From positions 496,001 to 560,000 of the forward strand of contig CAWJNX010000002.1 of assembly GCA_963844395.1 (NCBI GenBank): a DNA stretch of 64,000 nucleotides. The letters run 5' to 3'. Shown in pieces: positions 43,463 through 56,848 of this stretch. Below the pieces are notes generated by a model, which saw only the letters and a program-made list of their open reading frames with translations, was not told the origin of the DNA and searched no databases. The stretch comes from VRUE01 sp963844395 (GTDB lineage: Bacteria; Actinomycetota; Thermoleophilia; Solirubrobacterales; 70-9). Position numbers and translations under genes: made by a program. Within the stretch, counting starts at the first letter, position 1. Every line of letters begins with the position of its first letter.

Positions 43463-43481
43463 TCGCGAACCTTCCTTGGAT

Positions 43482-43961
43482 CTAGCAGTTGATGATGCGC
43501 GTGGCGAGCAGACCGGCGTTTTTGGCGCCGTTGACCGCCACGCAGGCGACCGGCACGCCGGGCGGCATCTGCACTGCGGAGAGCAGCGCGTCGAGCCCGC
43601 CCAGGCTCTTGCCCAGGATCGGTACCCCGATGACCGGCAGGTCGGTGTGGGCCGCCGCGACGCCCGGCAGCGCCGCCGACATCCCGGCCCCGGCGATGAT
43701 CACCCTGATGCCACGCATGCGTGCGTTGTGGCAGTACTCGCGGACCAGCTCGGGGTCGCGGTGGGCGCTCATCACCCGCACCTCGTAACGGATGCCGGCG
43801 TCCTCGAGCGCGGTGCCGGCCGGCTGCATCTTCGGCTTGTCGTTTTTCGAGCCCATGATGATCCCGACCAGGGGCTCGTCAACTTCGATCTCCTCGAAGG
43901 CCTCCTCGACCGCCGGCATCGTCGCTGAGCTGGGCTGCGGCTCCTCTGAGATCTCGCTCAT
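43482..43961 (-). CDS. purE: N5-CAIR mutase
   Basis: 159 residues; the first ~30 are an acidic extension (MSEISEEPQPSSATMPAVEE). Core motifs: GIIMGSKNDKPKMQPAG, RVMSAHRDPELVREYC, IIAGAGMSAALPGVAAAHT and VIGVPILGKSLGGLDALLS, ending LATRIINC. The SKND loop is a variant of the common SxSD. No purK is seen in the window, so the carboxylation route (PurK/PurE or direct) cannot be decided here. Confidence 0.94.
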   Translation of the reverse strand: MSEISEEPQPSSATMPAVEEAFEEIEVDEPLVGIIMGSKNDKPKMQPAGTALEDAGIRYEVRVMSAHRDPELVREYCHNARMRGIRVIIAGAGMSAALPGVAAAHTDLPVIGVPILGKSLGGLDALLSAVQMPPGVPVACVAVNGAKNAGLLATRIINC

Positions 43962-43976
43962 CTCTTCCTCTCGGTT

Positions 43977-45254
43977 TCAGTGACTGGGTACGCGCTCCAC
44001 GGCGCGGGCGGCGATGTCGGTGCGGATCTGCATGCCGTCGAAGGAGATCCGGCGGGCCGCATCGTATGCACGATCGCGAGCTTCCGCAGGCGTCGCCCCG
44101 AGTGCGGTCACGTTGAGCACGCGGCCACCGGCGGTGACGACCTCGCCGCCGCGGTCCGCGGTACCGGCGTGGGTGACCTTGGCCAGCTCGGCGGCCTCCT
44201 CGAGGCCCCCGATAGCGTCGCCCTTCGAGGAGGACTCGGGGTAGCCGGCGGAGGCGAGCACCAGCGTCACCGCCCAGTCGTCGCCGAACTCCGCGGCGAC
44301 GCCGCTCAGTCCGCCGGGCTCTCGCGCTGACAGACAGAGGTTGAGCAGATCGGAGCGTAGCCGCGGCAGCACCGCCTGCGTCTCGGGGTCGCCGAAGCGG
44401 ACGTTGAACTCAAGCACCTTGGGGCCGTCCGGCCCGATCATCAGGCCCGCGTAGAGGACGCCGTGGAAGGGAAGACCGCGGCGCGCCATCGCCTCTACCA
44501 CCGGCCTGTGTACGGAGTTGACGATCTCCTCGACCTCGGCCGGGCCAAAGCCGGGCACCGGCGAGTAGCTGCCCATGCCGCCCGTGTTCGGCCCGCGGTC
44601 GCCGTCGAAGATTCGCTTGTAGTCCTGGGCCGGCGCCAGCGGCACGACGTTCTCGCCGTCGCAGAGCGCCAGCAGCGATAGCTCCTCGCCCTCGAGGAAC
44701 TCCTCGAGGACGACGGTCGTCTCGCCGAAGCGCTGCTCGGTAAAGAAGACGTCGGCAGCCTGGCGCGCCTCCGCTTCGGAGGCACAGACGATCACGCCCT
44801 TGCCGGCGGCCAGCCCGTCGGCCTTCAGCACCGCCGGGTAGGAGGCGCGAGCAAGGTGCTCGACGGCCTCCTCGCGGCTGCGCAGCAGGACGTGGGAGGC
44901 AGTCGGCACGCCAGCCTCCTTCATCAGCTCCTTGGCGAACGCCTTCGATCCCTCCAGCTCGGCGGCGGCCGCCCGCGGCCCGAAAGCCGGCACGCCGGCC
45001 GCCTCGAGCGTGTTGACGACGCCGGCGACCAGCGGCGCCTCGGGCCCGACGACGACCAAGCCGACCGAGCGCTCGCGGGCCGCCGCGACGATTGCATCGA
45101 CGTCCTCAGCCCCAACGCCGGGCAGACACTCGGCATCGGCAGCAATCCCCGGATTGCCGGGCGCACAAAGCAGCTCCGGAGCGTGGGACGAGCGACGCAG
45201 CGCCCGCACAATCGCGTGCTCGCGCCCACCACCACCCACGACCAGAACCTTCAA
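43977..45254 (-). CDS. purD: Phosphoribosylamine-glycine ligase
   Basis: 425 residues. An ATP-grasp enzyme for the second purine step. It begins MKVLVVGGGGREHAIVRALR; ATP-grasp blocks VLKADGLAAGKGVIVCASEA and PAQDYKRIFDGDRGPNTGGM; metal site LEFNVRFGDPETQAVLPR. First of purD-purE-purB, nine bases after the GYD-domain gene. Confidence 0.97.
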   Translation of the reverse strand: MKVLVVGGGGREHAIVRALRRSSHAPELLCAPGNPGIAADAECLPGVGAEDVDAIVAAARERSVGLVVVGPEAPLVAGVVNTLEAAGVPAFGPRAAAAELEGSKAFAKELMKEAGVPTASHVLLRSREEAVEHLARASYPAVLKADGLAAGKGVIVCASEAEARQAADVFFTEQRFGETTVVLEEFLEGEELSLLALCDGENVVPLAPAQDYKRIFDGDRGPNTGGMGSYSPVPGFGPAEVEEIVNSVHRPVVEAMARRGLPFHGVLYAGLMIGPDGPKVLEFNVRFGDPETQAVLPRLRSDLLNLCLSAREPGGLSGVAAEFGDDWAVTLVLASAGYPESSSKGDAIGGLEEAAELAKVTHAGTADRGGEVVTAGGRVLNVTALGATPAEARDRAYDAARRISFDGMQIRTDIAARAVERVPSH

Positions 45255-45263
45255 GCCAAACTC

Positions 45264-45545
45264 CTAAAGAGAGCCGGCAAGCTCATCGGCCGGCATCGCC
45301 GCCAGCGTCTGGCTGGTCATAGTCCCACGCGACCCCAGCTCCACGGAAACCTTGGCCATCGTCTTCTCGTCTGGAGCTTCGACGATCGTCACGAAGTCAT
45401 ACTGGCCCAGCGTTGCGTACTGCGCCAGCACCTTGGCCCCAATCTGTTCGACCTCCTTATTCACCTCGGCAACCCGTCCCGGATTGTTCTTTAACGTCCT
45501 GATTCCCTCGGCCGTGAGATTCGTCAGCATCACATAGGTCGGCAT
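45264..45545 (-). CDS. GYD-domain protein
   Basis: 93 residues. A small ferredoxin-like-fold protein: MPTYVMLTNLTAEGIRTLKN, GQYDFVTIVEAPDEKTMAKV (the GYD/GQYD motif) and SRGTMTSQTLAAMP. Very good ribosome site (AAGGAGGAGAGG). Function is unknown. It could be the first gene of the purD-purE-purB run. Confidence 0.88.
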   Translation of the reverse strand: MPTYVMLTNLTAEGIRTLKNNPGRVAEVNKEVEQIGAKVLAQYATLGQYDFVTIVEAPDEKTMAKVSVELGSRGTMTSQTLAAMPADELAGSL

Positions 45546-45607
45546 AGTCCTCTCCTCCTTGCACTCTGCGGGGATTCGAGCCTACGTTAATCCCACCGCC
45601 TGAGGAA

Positions 45608-45724
45608 GGGAGTCGGGGTGTCCCTCCGGCGCAGCGGCGTCCTGTTTTTCGCCCACCACATCCTCGGACGGCAACCCACATCCCACGCGAAAACCCAGCA
45701 AGCCGGAGGGACACCCCGACTCCC
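45608..45724. repeat. Intergenic paired-arm element A
   Basis: A 117-bp element with perfect 23-bp outer arms (45608-45630 and 45702-45724, core GAGTCGGGGTGTCCCTCC) and inner arms GTTTTTCGC (45644-45652) and GCGAAAAC (45687-45694). It lies between the stop of the cell-wall hydrolase gene and the GYD gene promoter. It shares its architecture, but not its arm sequence, with element B at 58015-58126. Confidence 0.8.
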
Positions 45725-45743
45725 TCACCCAGCCTGCGGGCCC

Positions 45744-47415
45744 TCAGCCGTCGTAGCCAGCGTGGATGTGATCGCAATGGTCCGACCGAGCAAAAGCCGG
45801 GCCAGCACCGTCAACGTCGAAGCAGTAGATGAGCTCCGTTGGCATAGCCGGCGCCGGAAGCTGCGACAGCGTGACCGCAAGTTCACCGCAGGGGGAGGTC
45901 GGGGCGGTGTCGGTGCAGGAGACGCCGTTGACCGCGGCGATGTCCATCGCCCTGCCGTAATAGTGGTTTGAGACGCCGCCTTCGGCCGTGTACATCGAGT
46001 GGTCGGAGCGCAGCGAGGAGATCGTCACCTGGTGGCCCTGGGTGATCGCCCCGATCAGGCCAACTATGCGCGGATCGATCAGGCCGTTCTGTAGGTCTTC
46101 CTGGGCGGCCCCGTTGAGGATCGTCAGGTTCTCCCAATTGATTGGTGCGATCACGACGTTGGGCAGTGCCAGCGTCCACTCGACGGTCTCGGTCGTGCAT
46201 TTGCCCTCGAGTCGCTCGGCCTCGGTCAGCACTGCCTCCACGTACCACTCGGCCTGGTTGTGGCTGAAGAGGCCGGCGCGCAGACCGCCGCGCGACCAGA
46301 CCAACCGCGCCAGGGTCGCGGCGGAGTCATCCGGGTCGGCGTGGCGCAGCCTGCCGTCACCGTCACCGTTCGACGGCGAAGCGCCGCCACTCGGTGCGGT
46401 CGAGACCGAGCGGGCCGCTGCGCCTCAGCACGGCTCTGTCCATGCTGCGGCCGAAGTTCGACTCGAGCCGGGCGACGGCGGCCAGTGCCCAGACGCCGCT
46501 GCGGCCCAGCTCGTAGCGGGCGGCGGCGCTCTCGAACGCGTCGAGATACTCGACCGGAATCCGTTTGCGCCAGCGCTTCGGGGCCTGGCAGCTCAGCACC
46601 TTCAGCTTCGGCGCCAGGTCGAAGGCGCCTGCGACCGCGTTGCCGAGTTGCCCGTAGCACTCGGCGTTGGCAAGGACGTCGGCCACGTACCAGTCGGCGT
46701 GGTTGTAGGCAAAGATCGCGGCGTAGACGTCGGTCGGAAAGCCCGAGGCGCTGAGGTAGTTGGCGGCAGCGAAGATCGCGTCTTCGGGGTCGTAGGGATC
46801 GCTGACTCCGTCGCCGTTGGCGTTGACGCCATAGCCGGCCCAGGTTTCCGGCATGAACTGCATCCAACCGATCGCTCCCGCCGAGGAGACGTTGAGATTG
46901 GTCCCGAATGCCGTCTCGATCTCGTTGATCGCGGCGAGGACGCTGGGCCCCTGCGGGCCGAGGGCGTATGCCTCTGCAGCGCGCTGGTAGATCGGGATCA
47001 GGACCGCCGGGACTGCCCCCGGGCCGCAGCTTGCGCTGGGCAGCGTCGGCAGGGTGAACGGCGCAGGGGGCGGCACGGCAGCTGCGGCGCTGCCGCCACT
47101 TTCTTCTTCGACCGGCGGTTCGACCTGCTGCCGGTCATCGCCCTCAGGCTCGGGGTGGGGAGTCGGCTTCGCCGTGACCCCACCCTGTCCTTCGGGGGCT
47201 GGCGGCTTCGGGGCGGGCTTGGGAGCAGCGAGGCTGTCACCGCGCTGGACGGGCGCGACAGTTTCGGGCGCCGGCGCTTCGGTCTGACTGGCGGCCGGTT
47301 CTTCGGCCGGGGCCGTGGTCGCTTCGGTCAGCGGCGCCGCGGCGACTGCGACCGGGACGGCGAGCGCCAGCACGAGAGCCAGCGCCGCCAGGACTCCTCC
47401 GAGGCGATGCTTCAT
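45744..47415 (-). pseudogene. Two-domain cell-wall hydrolase (lytic transglycosylase plus M15-like domain), single-base frameshift
   Basis: The upstream frame (47415 to 46363) has a signal peptide, a Pro/Ala/Glu-rich linker and a lytic transglycosylase domain: INEIETAFGTNLNVSSAGAI, GWMQFMPETWAGYG, DGVSDPYDPEDAIFAAANYL. It stops early after GPLGLDRTEWRRFAVE. The expected continuation (DGDGRLRHADPDDSAATLAR, WSRGGLRAGLFSHNQAEWYV) is one base out of register and runs to 45744. It ends in a domain with SNHYYGRAMDI and DHCDHIHAGYD, resembling M15/VanY-type metal sites. Removing one base at about 46366-46371 restores a ~556-residue protein. It overlaps the upstream gene by four bases. Either real or an assembly error. 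Confidence 0.82.
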
Positions 47416-48338
47416 CCGCGGACGTCCGTTACCTGCCAGGCGCCAGCCTGTTTCGTCAGTTTCAGTCGCAGCTCGCTGGTGACGCCGACCCGCAGGAGTG
47501 AGGCGCTCACCGTGTAGACCTGGCCGCGGTGCGGGCCGGGCACCAGGTTAAGGACCCGGGCCTTCGGCACCTCGGCGCTTGCCGGCTGCCGCGGCGGACG
47601 TTCGGCCAGAGCCGTGGCGAGCTGCGGCGTAGCGGTTTCCTCGAAGACGGTCGCGGCGCGGGCGGGCCGCTCGCCGATCTCGTAAAAGACGAAGGCCTCG
47701 GAGAAGCGCCGCGCGACTTTCATCGCTGCTGGCCCGGCGGGGACGGGTTTCTGGCTGGAGGTCGTCGCACCGCCTTCTTCATCTCCCGGGGGGGCATCGG
47801 TTGCGGCGAGCGAATCGTCGGCCGGGATGTCGTCAGCCGCGGCACCGTCAGTCTCCTCGTTAGTCGTCGCGACCCCGACGCCAGCGTTGACGCCGAACTT
47901 GGGCGGGACGCCGTGCAGGACCGGCCCGCTGGGCTGTGCCTCGACGGGCGCCGGCAGAGGCGCGGTGCTCACAACCGGCTTGGCGGACGGAAGCGTTTCC
48001 TCGCTGCTCTCTCCACCGCTCACTAGGACAACGCCGATCGCGACGGCGGCGATCGCCACCGCGGCTAGCGCTCCGGCGCCGGTGGCACGGGGCGGTGCGC
48101 CCCAGCCGGCAGCACGCTCCTGTAGCGGCCAGACCACCCGCTCCTCGAGCGCCCAGACGAACCGCTCAATAGGCCACCTCACGACCTCGACGACGCCGCG
48201 CAGCAGATCGCCGACCCGCCACACCACGTGCTCCTCGATCGCCCCCAGGATGTCCTGGACGGGCGTGCTCGCGCGTGCCAGCGTAGAGCGCAGTTTGCGC
48301 CCCCCTGACCCGGCGTTGATTTGACGTCGTCTCAACAT
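47412..48338 (-). CDS. Membrane-anchored protein of unknown function in the cell-wall hydrolase operon
   Basis: 308 residues. An N-terminal cytoplasmic part has a repeated amphipathic pattern (EEHVVWRVGDLLRG, EERVVWPLQERAAG); one membrane helix follows (about 87-110, GALAAVAIAAVAIGVVLVSG), then a long Pro/Ala/Asp linker. The C-terminal domain (about 205-308; AMKVARRFSEAFVFYEIGE, then VYTVSASLLRVGVTSELRLK) looks like an NTF2/TcpC-like fold. It overlaps the hydrolase start by four bases (ATGA) and may position or regulate that enzyme outside the cell. Confidence 0.72.
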   Translation of the reverse strand: MLRRRQINAGSGGRKLRSTLARASTPVQDILGAIEEHVVWRVGDLLRGVVEVVRWPIERFVWALEERVVWPLQERAAGWGAPPRATGAGALAAVAIAAVAIGVVLVSGGESSEETLPSAKPVVSTAPLPAPVEAQPSGPVLHGVPPKFGVNAGVGVATTNEETDGAAADDIPADDSLAATDAPPGDEEGGATTSSQKPVPAGPAAMKVARRFSEAFVFYEIGERPARAATVFEETATPQLATALAERPPRQPASAEVPKARVLNLVPGPHRGQVYTVSASLLRVGVTSELRLKLTKQAGAWQVTDVRG

Positions 48339-48480
48339 CTGTTCGAAAGCCCGTTAGAAAGCTTACGTCGGCATCAAAGGCCGATCCCTCAAGTCCCGCT
48401 CCCTGGAATGCGTATCCCAGTCGCTGCTGATTATCAGCCGATCTTCAGCGACACCTAAATAACCGTCCAACAGCCGCATC
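48339..48480 (-). promoter_or_regulatory. Structured leader upstream of the cell-wall hydrolase operon
   Basis: On the minus strand it contains a near-perfect palindrome (GCTGATAATCAGC, 48426-48438), an enclosing TCGCTG/CAGCGA pair, a purine block GGGAGCGGGACTTGAGGGATC and a TCGGC/GCCGA hairpin. Actinobacterial wall hydrolases often follow c-di-AMP (ydaO) riboswitches. The similarity here is only faint, so I list it as a candidate structured leader. Confidence 0.3.
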
Positions 48481-48491
48481 GATGCGACCTC

Positions 48492-48558
48492 CATTGTGCC
48501 TGTCGAAGGTGCTGGGCGGGCCTCCATTCATTGTGCCTGTCGAAGGTGCTCGGCGGGC
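48492..48558. repeat. 30-bp direct repeat, two copies, at the clpB 3' end
   Basis: CATTGTGCCTGTCGAAGGTG followed by CTSGGCGGGC occurs at 48492-48521 and 48529-48558 with one difference, 37 bases apart. The second copy ends two bases before the clpB stop codon complement. Confidence 0.8.
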
Positions 48559-48560
48559 GT

Positions 48561-51157
<2,597 letters not shown>

Positions 51158-51158
<1 letters not shown>

Positions 51159-51592
51159 CAGCCTTCCTCCTTAGCCTTGCGGGGGCCTTCCTTCGACGCC
51201 TCGGCCTCCCCCTCAGCCGATGCGCTTCGTTCGAGTCCCTCGGCCCGCTCGCGCATCCGCTTCAGCTCGGCTTTCATCCGCTCCACCCGTTCTTCCATCT
51301 CGAGGACGGTCTCGACTCCGGCCAGGTTCAGCCCCTGCTCGGAGGTCATCTGCTGGATGCGGCGCAGCCGCTCGACGTCGCGCTGTGAGTAGAGGCGGGT
51401 GTTCTTCGGCGAGCGCTTTGGTCTGATCAGGCCGCGCGCCTCGTAGACGCGCAGCGTCTGGGGGTGCATGTCGGCGAGTTCGGCGGCGACCGAGATCATG
51501 TAGACGCCACGCTCGGAGTCGATCGTCGCTTCGATCCGCTGGCGGCGCACAGTTCGCCGCCCGTCTTCGCCGCCGTTTCCCGGTGCGCTCAC
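51158..51592 (-). CDS. hspR: MerR-family heat-shock repressor HspR
   Basis: 144 residues, GTG start with GGAGGGAG upstream. MerR-type winged helix: VYMISVAAELADMHPQTLRV, YEARGLIRPKRSPKNTRLYS, QRDVERLRRIQQM. A C-terminal coiled coil (about 100-125) and an acidic/basic tail follow. HspR represses dnaK and clpB operons by binding HAIR inverted repeats with DnaK as corepressor. I found no clear HAIR box in the dnaK upstream region. The gene lies between dnaJ and clpB. Confidence 0.93.
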
Positions 51593-51653
51593 GTCAGCTC
51601 CCTCCGGTGGGGCGAGTTACCGATGCACATCAGCGGAAAGTCGCCACACCCGT

Positions 51654-52763
51654 TCACCCTGCTGCCCTCCGCAGCAGATCGGCGCGGGGGTCGGCGCCGT
51701 TCAGGGTTTCGGCCAGCTTCTTGACCGCCTCCGCCTGCTCGTCGGTCAGCTTCTCGGGCAGCTCGATCTCGAGCCGGTAGCGGATGTCGCCGCGGCCGTT
51801 GCCGCGCGGCTTTGGCGGCCCCTCGCCACGCAGCCGCTGGATCGTCCCGTGCCCGGTTCCTGCCGGAACCTTGATCTTTTTGCTGCCGTCGAGGGTCGGG
51901 ACCTCGATCGTCGCCCCGGCCAGCGCCTCGGCGACCGTGATCGGCACCGTCACCTCGAGATTGCCATCGTCGAGCCGCTTGAAGACGGGGGAGGCGGCGA
52001 CTCGCGTCGTCACGAAGAGGTCGCCGGGGGGGCCGCCGCGCGGCCCGGCCTCGCCCTTGCCGGCGAGGCGAATCCGGGCCCCGTCCTTGACCCCGGCGGG
52101 GATGTTCACCTTGTAGCGCTTGGTCTGCTGGGTCAGGCCGGAGCCGCCACAGGTCGGGCAGGGGTCCTCGATCAGCTGACCGACGCCGCCGCATTGCGGG
52201 CAAGGCTGGCTGATCGAGAAGAAGCCCTGGCTCTGCGCGTCGATCCCGCGGCCTTCGCAGCGCGGGCAGGTGACCGGGCTGGTTCCCGGTTTGGCGCCGC
52301 TGCCGTGGCAGGTCGGGCAGCGCTCCGCCTTCGGCACGGCGACGCTGACCTGGGCACCGTTGACCGCCTGGTCGAAGCTGAGGCTGACCTCGGTTTCGAG
52401 GTCGCGGCCGCGCATCTGCTGCGGCTGGGCGCGACCGCCGCCGCGGCTGAAGAGGTTGGAGAAGATGTCGCCAAGGTCGCCGAAGCCCGCTCCGCCCGGG
52501 CCGCCGAAGGGCTGGCCACCGGGGCCGCGCTGGCCGCCACCAAAGCCGGCGAACATCCCCCCGGCGTCGTACTCCTTGCGTTTGGCGGGATCGGAGAGCG
52601 TGTCGTAGGCGCCCTGCACCTCCTTGAACCGCTCCTCGGCTTTGGGATCGTCGGGATTGCGATCCGGGTGGTATTTGCGCGCCAGCTTCCGGTACGCCTT
52701 CTTGATCTCGTCATCCGACGCCTTCTTCGAGACCCCCAGGACTTTGTAGAGATCCTCAGCCAA
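51654..52763 (-). CDS. dnaJ: Chaperone DnaJ
   Basis: 369 residues, TTG start. Full type I DnaJ: J domain with HPD (RKYHPDRNPDDP), Gly/Phe-rich segment (about 70-115), zinc region with four CxxCxGxG motifs (CPTCHGSG, CPRCEGRG, CPQCGGVG, CPTCGGSG), and two C-terminal substrate domains. Stimulates DnaK ATPase and presents unfolded clients. It starts nine bases after grpE. Confidence 0.96.
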   Translation of the reverse strand: MAEDLYKVLGVSKKASDDEIKKAYRKLARKYHPDRNPDDPKAEERFKEVQGAYDTLSDPAKRKEYDAGGMFAGFGGGQRGPGGQPFGGPGGAGFGDLGDIFSNLFSRGGGRAQPQQMRGRDLETEVSLSFDQAVNGAQVSVAVPKAERCPTCHGSGAKPGTSPVTCPRCEGRGIDAQSQGFFSISQPCPQCGGVGQLIEDPCPTCGGSGLTQQTKRYKVNIPAGVKDGARIRLAGKGEAGPRGGPPGDLFVTTRVAASPVFKRLDDGNLEVTVPITVAEALAGATIEVPTLDGSKKIKVPAGTGHGTIQRLRGEGPPKPRGNGRGDIRYRLEIELPEKLTDEQAEAVKKLAETLNGADPRADLLRRAAG

Positions 52764-52771
52764 GACGTCCC

Positions 52772-53403
52772 CTACTCCGCCACCACCACACGAGCAGGCC
52801 GAATCAGCTGCTCACCAAGCCGGTAGCCCTTCTGCATGACATCGACAACAGTCCCGCTCTCAGCCCCATCTGCCGCCCGCGTCGAGAGAGCCTCGTGCAG
52901 GTTCGGGTCGAATTTCTCCCCAGCGACCTCAAGTGGCTCGACCCCCGCTCGCTGCAAAGCGGCACACAGCTCCCGATAGGTGAGCAGGATCCCCTGAGCC
53001 AACGGCTCCTCCGGCGCCTCATCCGCATCGGGATCGATCTCGGCTGCAGCCAGCGCCCGCTCCAAGTTGTCGATCGCATGAATCAGCTCACCAACCAGGG
53101 CTGCTTTTCCCCGGGCGGCGGCGGCAGCCACCTCAGCAGCCATCCGCTTCCGATAGTTCTCGAAATCGGCCTTCGTCCTCTTAGCGAGATCGAGGTACTC
53201 ATCCCGCTCCCGCTGAGCATCCGCCAGAAGCGCATCGAGGTCCTGCTCAACCTGGGTCCCGCCAGCTTCGGGCTGCGCCGGCGCATCTTCCGCGGGTGGC
53301 GCGGGGTTGGGGTCCTCGCCCGCAGCTTGCGAGGACGAGGACCCCTGCCTCGTGACAGGACCCGCGGGCGGGCGCTCCCGTGAATCGCCGTCCTGGACCT
53401 GCG

Positions 53404-53407
<4 letters not shown>
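52772..53407 (-). CDS. grpE: Nucleotide exchange factor GrpE with repeat-encoded N-terminal insert
   Basis: 211 residues. The N-terminal ~55 residues are non-conserved and mostly made by a dispersed palindromic repeat (AGPVTRQGSSSSQAAGEDPN). The long helix (about 60-110, LADAQRERDEYLDLAKRTKA, DFENYRKRM) and C-terminal beta domain (VEPLEVAGEKFDPNLHEALS, VVDVMQKGYRLGEQLIRPAR) are standard GrpE. It releases ADP from DnaK. The start overlaps the dnaK stop by four bases. Confidence 0.95.
53286..53368. repeat. In-gene palindromic element, copy 4
   Basis: Same core as copies 1-3 (TCCTCGCCCGCAGCTTGCGA), but the middle arms are GGGGTCCTCG and CGAGGACCCC-type, again mutually paired. The outer arms are CGCGGGTGGCG and GACCCGCGG. 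Read on the minus strand in grpE as AGPVTRQGSSSSQAAGEDP, the same frame and orientation as in pdhC. Confidence 0.85.
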
Positions 53408-55299
<1,892 letters not shown>

Positions 55300-55404
55300 T
55301 TCGCGTACCTCCAGGGGTGTATTGGGTCGTTGATTGGCCGGACGTGCCGCGGCTGGCGGATCTATGGGGTCCTTAACCCGCAGCACATCGAAAATCTAAG
55401 CGGC

Positions 55405-55432
55405 AGTATGGCAAGTTTCAGCAGGATTGCAA
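55405..55432 (-). promoter_or_regulatory. Sigma70-type promoter of the dnaK operon
   Basis: On the minus strand, TTGCAA (-35, 55427-55432) and CATACT (-10, 55405-55410) with a 16-base spacer. The expected transcript start is near 55398, about 100 bases before the dnaK start. No HAIR (CTTGAGT-N7-ACTCAAG) or CIRCE inverted repeat overlaps it as far as I can see. Confidence 0.5.
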
Positions 55433-55587
55433 GACCCTCCGCCGCGACGGGTGCGCAACCGAGCAGGTTAGGCCGTCGGCCCAAGGCGGGTATTGCGTGT
55501 AGTGGCACCGAGCAATCAGCGCGCGCTCGGTGGGGAGGAGCCTCAATCGATCCCGCGGACGGCGGGGTCCGCAAGAGGAGGAACGAC

Positions 55588-56805
55588 TTGAGTCACGCTC
55601 ACGCATCGGCCCGTCGGCCACTCATCCTGATCCTCGCAGTTCTCGTCCTCGCCCTGCTCGTACCCGGCTGGGCGGCGGCGAAGCAGGCCGTCGGCCTGCA
55701 CGGCAACGCGGTCGCCAAGAAGGTCGCCGGAGCGCACGACAACGGCAAAGGCAAGGTCGTCAACGTGATGACCCGCAACCTCTACCTCGGCGCGGACCTG
55801 ACGCCGGCGATCGAAGCGGAAAACCTCGACGAGCTGGTTGACGCCAACGGGCAGATCCTGCGCGAAGTGACGCTCAACAACTTCCCGGTCCGGGCGGAGG
55901 GCCTCGCCGACGAGATCCTCGAAAAGCGCCCCGACCTGGTCGGTCTGCAGGAGGTCGCCCTGTGGCGCACCGCGCCACCCAGCCTCGCCCCCTTGCAGAC
56001 CGGTCCGAGTGCGACCACCGTCCGCTACGACTACCTGCAGGAACTGCTTGCTGAGCTCAACGCCGGCAAAGGGAAAAACGGCAAAGGCAAGGCGCAATAC
56101 GAGGTCGTCGTGGTGCAGAACGAGTTCGACCTCGAGGCTCCGGCCGACGAGAACGGAGTCGCGGGCGACGGCCCCGGCGGCCCGCTTCCTGACGCCGAGA
56201 TCAACGGACGGCTGATGATGCGTGACGTGATCCTCGCGCGGCGCAGCGGCGGAGTGCACACCTGGAACGCACAGGGCGCGAACTTCGACACCCTGCTCGA
56301 AGTCCCGATCCTCGGCACCCCGGTGCCGATCGCCCGCGGCTGGACCGCGACCGATGCCAGGGTTCGCGGCAGCAAGCCGTTCCGCTTCGTCAACACGCAC
56401 CTGGAGGCGTTCCATCCCCTGATACGTCAGGCCCAGGCCGCGGAGCTGGTCAACGCGGACGGCCCGGCGACGAGCTCGTTGCCGGTCGTGTTGGTGGGCG
56501 ACCTCAACTCGGACGACGACACCGTGCTCGGGGCCGACCGGCTCGCTTACGAACTGCTGCTGGGCGCGGGCATGGTCTCGCGCAGCACGAACGACCCGCT
56601 CAGCTGCTGCCTCGACTCGAGCCTGCTGGCGGTGGGTGCCGGTGGCAGCGTTGACGACTTCGACCACCAAGTCGATCACATAATGACGCGCAACCCCGCG
56701 ATCGTCACGCTGCAAAGCTCCTCCGTGACCGGCCTACTGCCGGTCAACGGCTTCTGGAACTCCGACCACGCAGGAGTCTTCAGCGCCCTGCGCTTCCACC
56801 GCTGA
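55588..56805 (+). CDS. Secreted endonuclease/exonuclease/phosphatase (EEP) family protein
   Basis: 405 residues from TTG 55588, chosen for the strong AGGAGGA six bases upstream; the very long reading from 53380 is dnaK antisense. Signal peptide ILILAVLVLALLVPGWAAA. EEP fold: MTRNLYLGADLTP, PDLVGLQEVALWR (metal Glu), FVNTHLEAFHP, VLVGDLNSDDD (catalytic Asp/Asn), FDHQVDHIMTRN and FWNSDHAGVFSAL (catalytic His). Residues 195-230 contain a Gly/Asp-rich insertion. Substrate could be DNA or a phosphoester; unknown. Confidence 0.88.
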   Translation: MSHAHASARRPLILILAVLVLALLVPGWAAAKQAVGLHGNAVAKKVAGAHDNGKGKVVNVMTRNLYLGADLTPAIEAENLDELVDANGQILREVTLNNFPVRAEGLADEILEKRPDLVGLQEVALWRTAPPSLAPLQTGPSATTVRYDYLQELLAELNAGKGKNGKGKAQYEVVVVQNEFDLEAPADENGVAGDGPGGPLPDAEINGRLMMRDVILARRSGGVHTWNAQGANFDTLLEVPILGTPVPIARGWTATDARVRGSKPFRFVNTHLEAFHPLIRQAQAAELVNADGPATSSLPVVLVGDLNSDDDTVLGADRLAYELLLGAGMVSRSTNDPLSCCLDSSLLAVGAGGSVDDFDHQVDHIMTRNPAIVTLQSSSVTGLLPVNGFWNSDHAGVFSALRFHR

Positions 56806-56808
56806 TGA

Positions 56809-56837
56809 AGCCCGGGGAGGGACACCCACCCCGGGCT
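56809..56837. terminator. Hairpin between convergent EEP and cytochrome c genes
   Basis: AGCCCGGGG (56809-56817) and CCCCGGGCT (56829-56837), perfect 9-bp stem, 11-base loop. It lies four bases after the EEP stop and 12 bases before the cytochrome gene end, so it can serve both directions. There is no T-run. Confidence 0.7.
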
Positions 56838-56848
56838 ACTACGGCCCG

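Noticed and set aside
55587..55600. CTTGAGT as a HAIR half-site for HspR
   Set aside because: Only one half is present, it lies inside the EEP start region, and no ACTCAAG follows at the required spacing.
56809..56837. The hairpin after the EEP gene as a mini version of the paired-arm elements, because its loop contains GGGACACCC
   Set aside because: It lacks the inner TTTTTCGC/GCGAAAA arms and fits an ordinary terminator between convergent genes.
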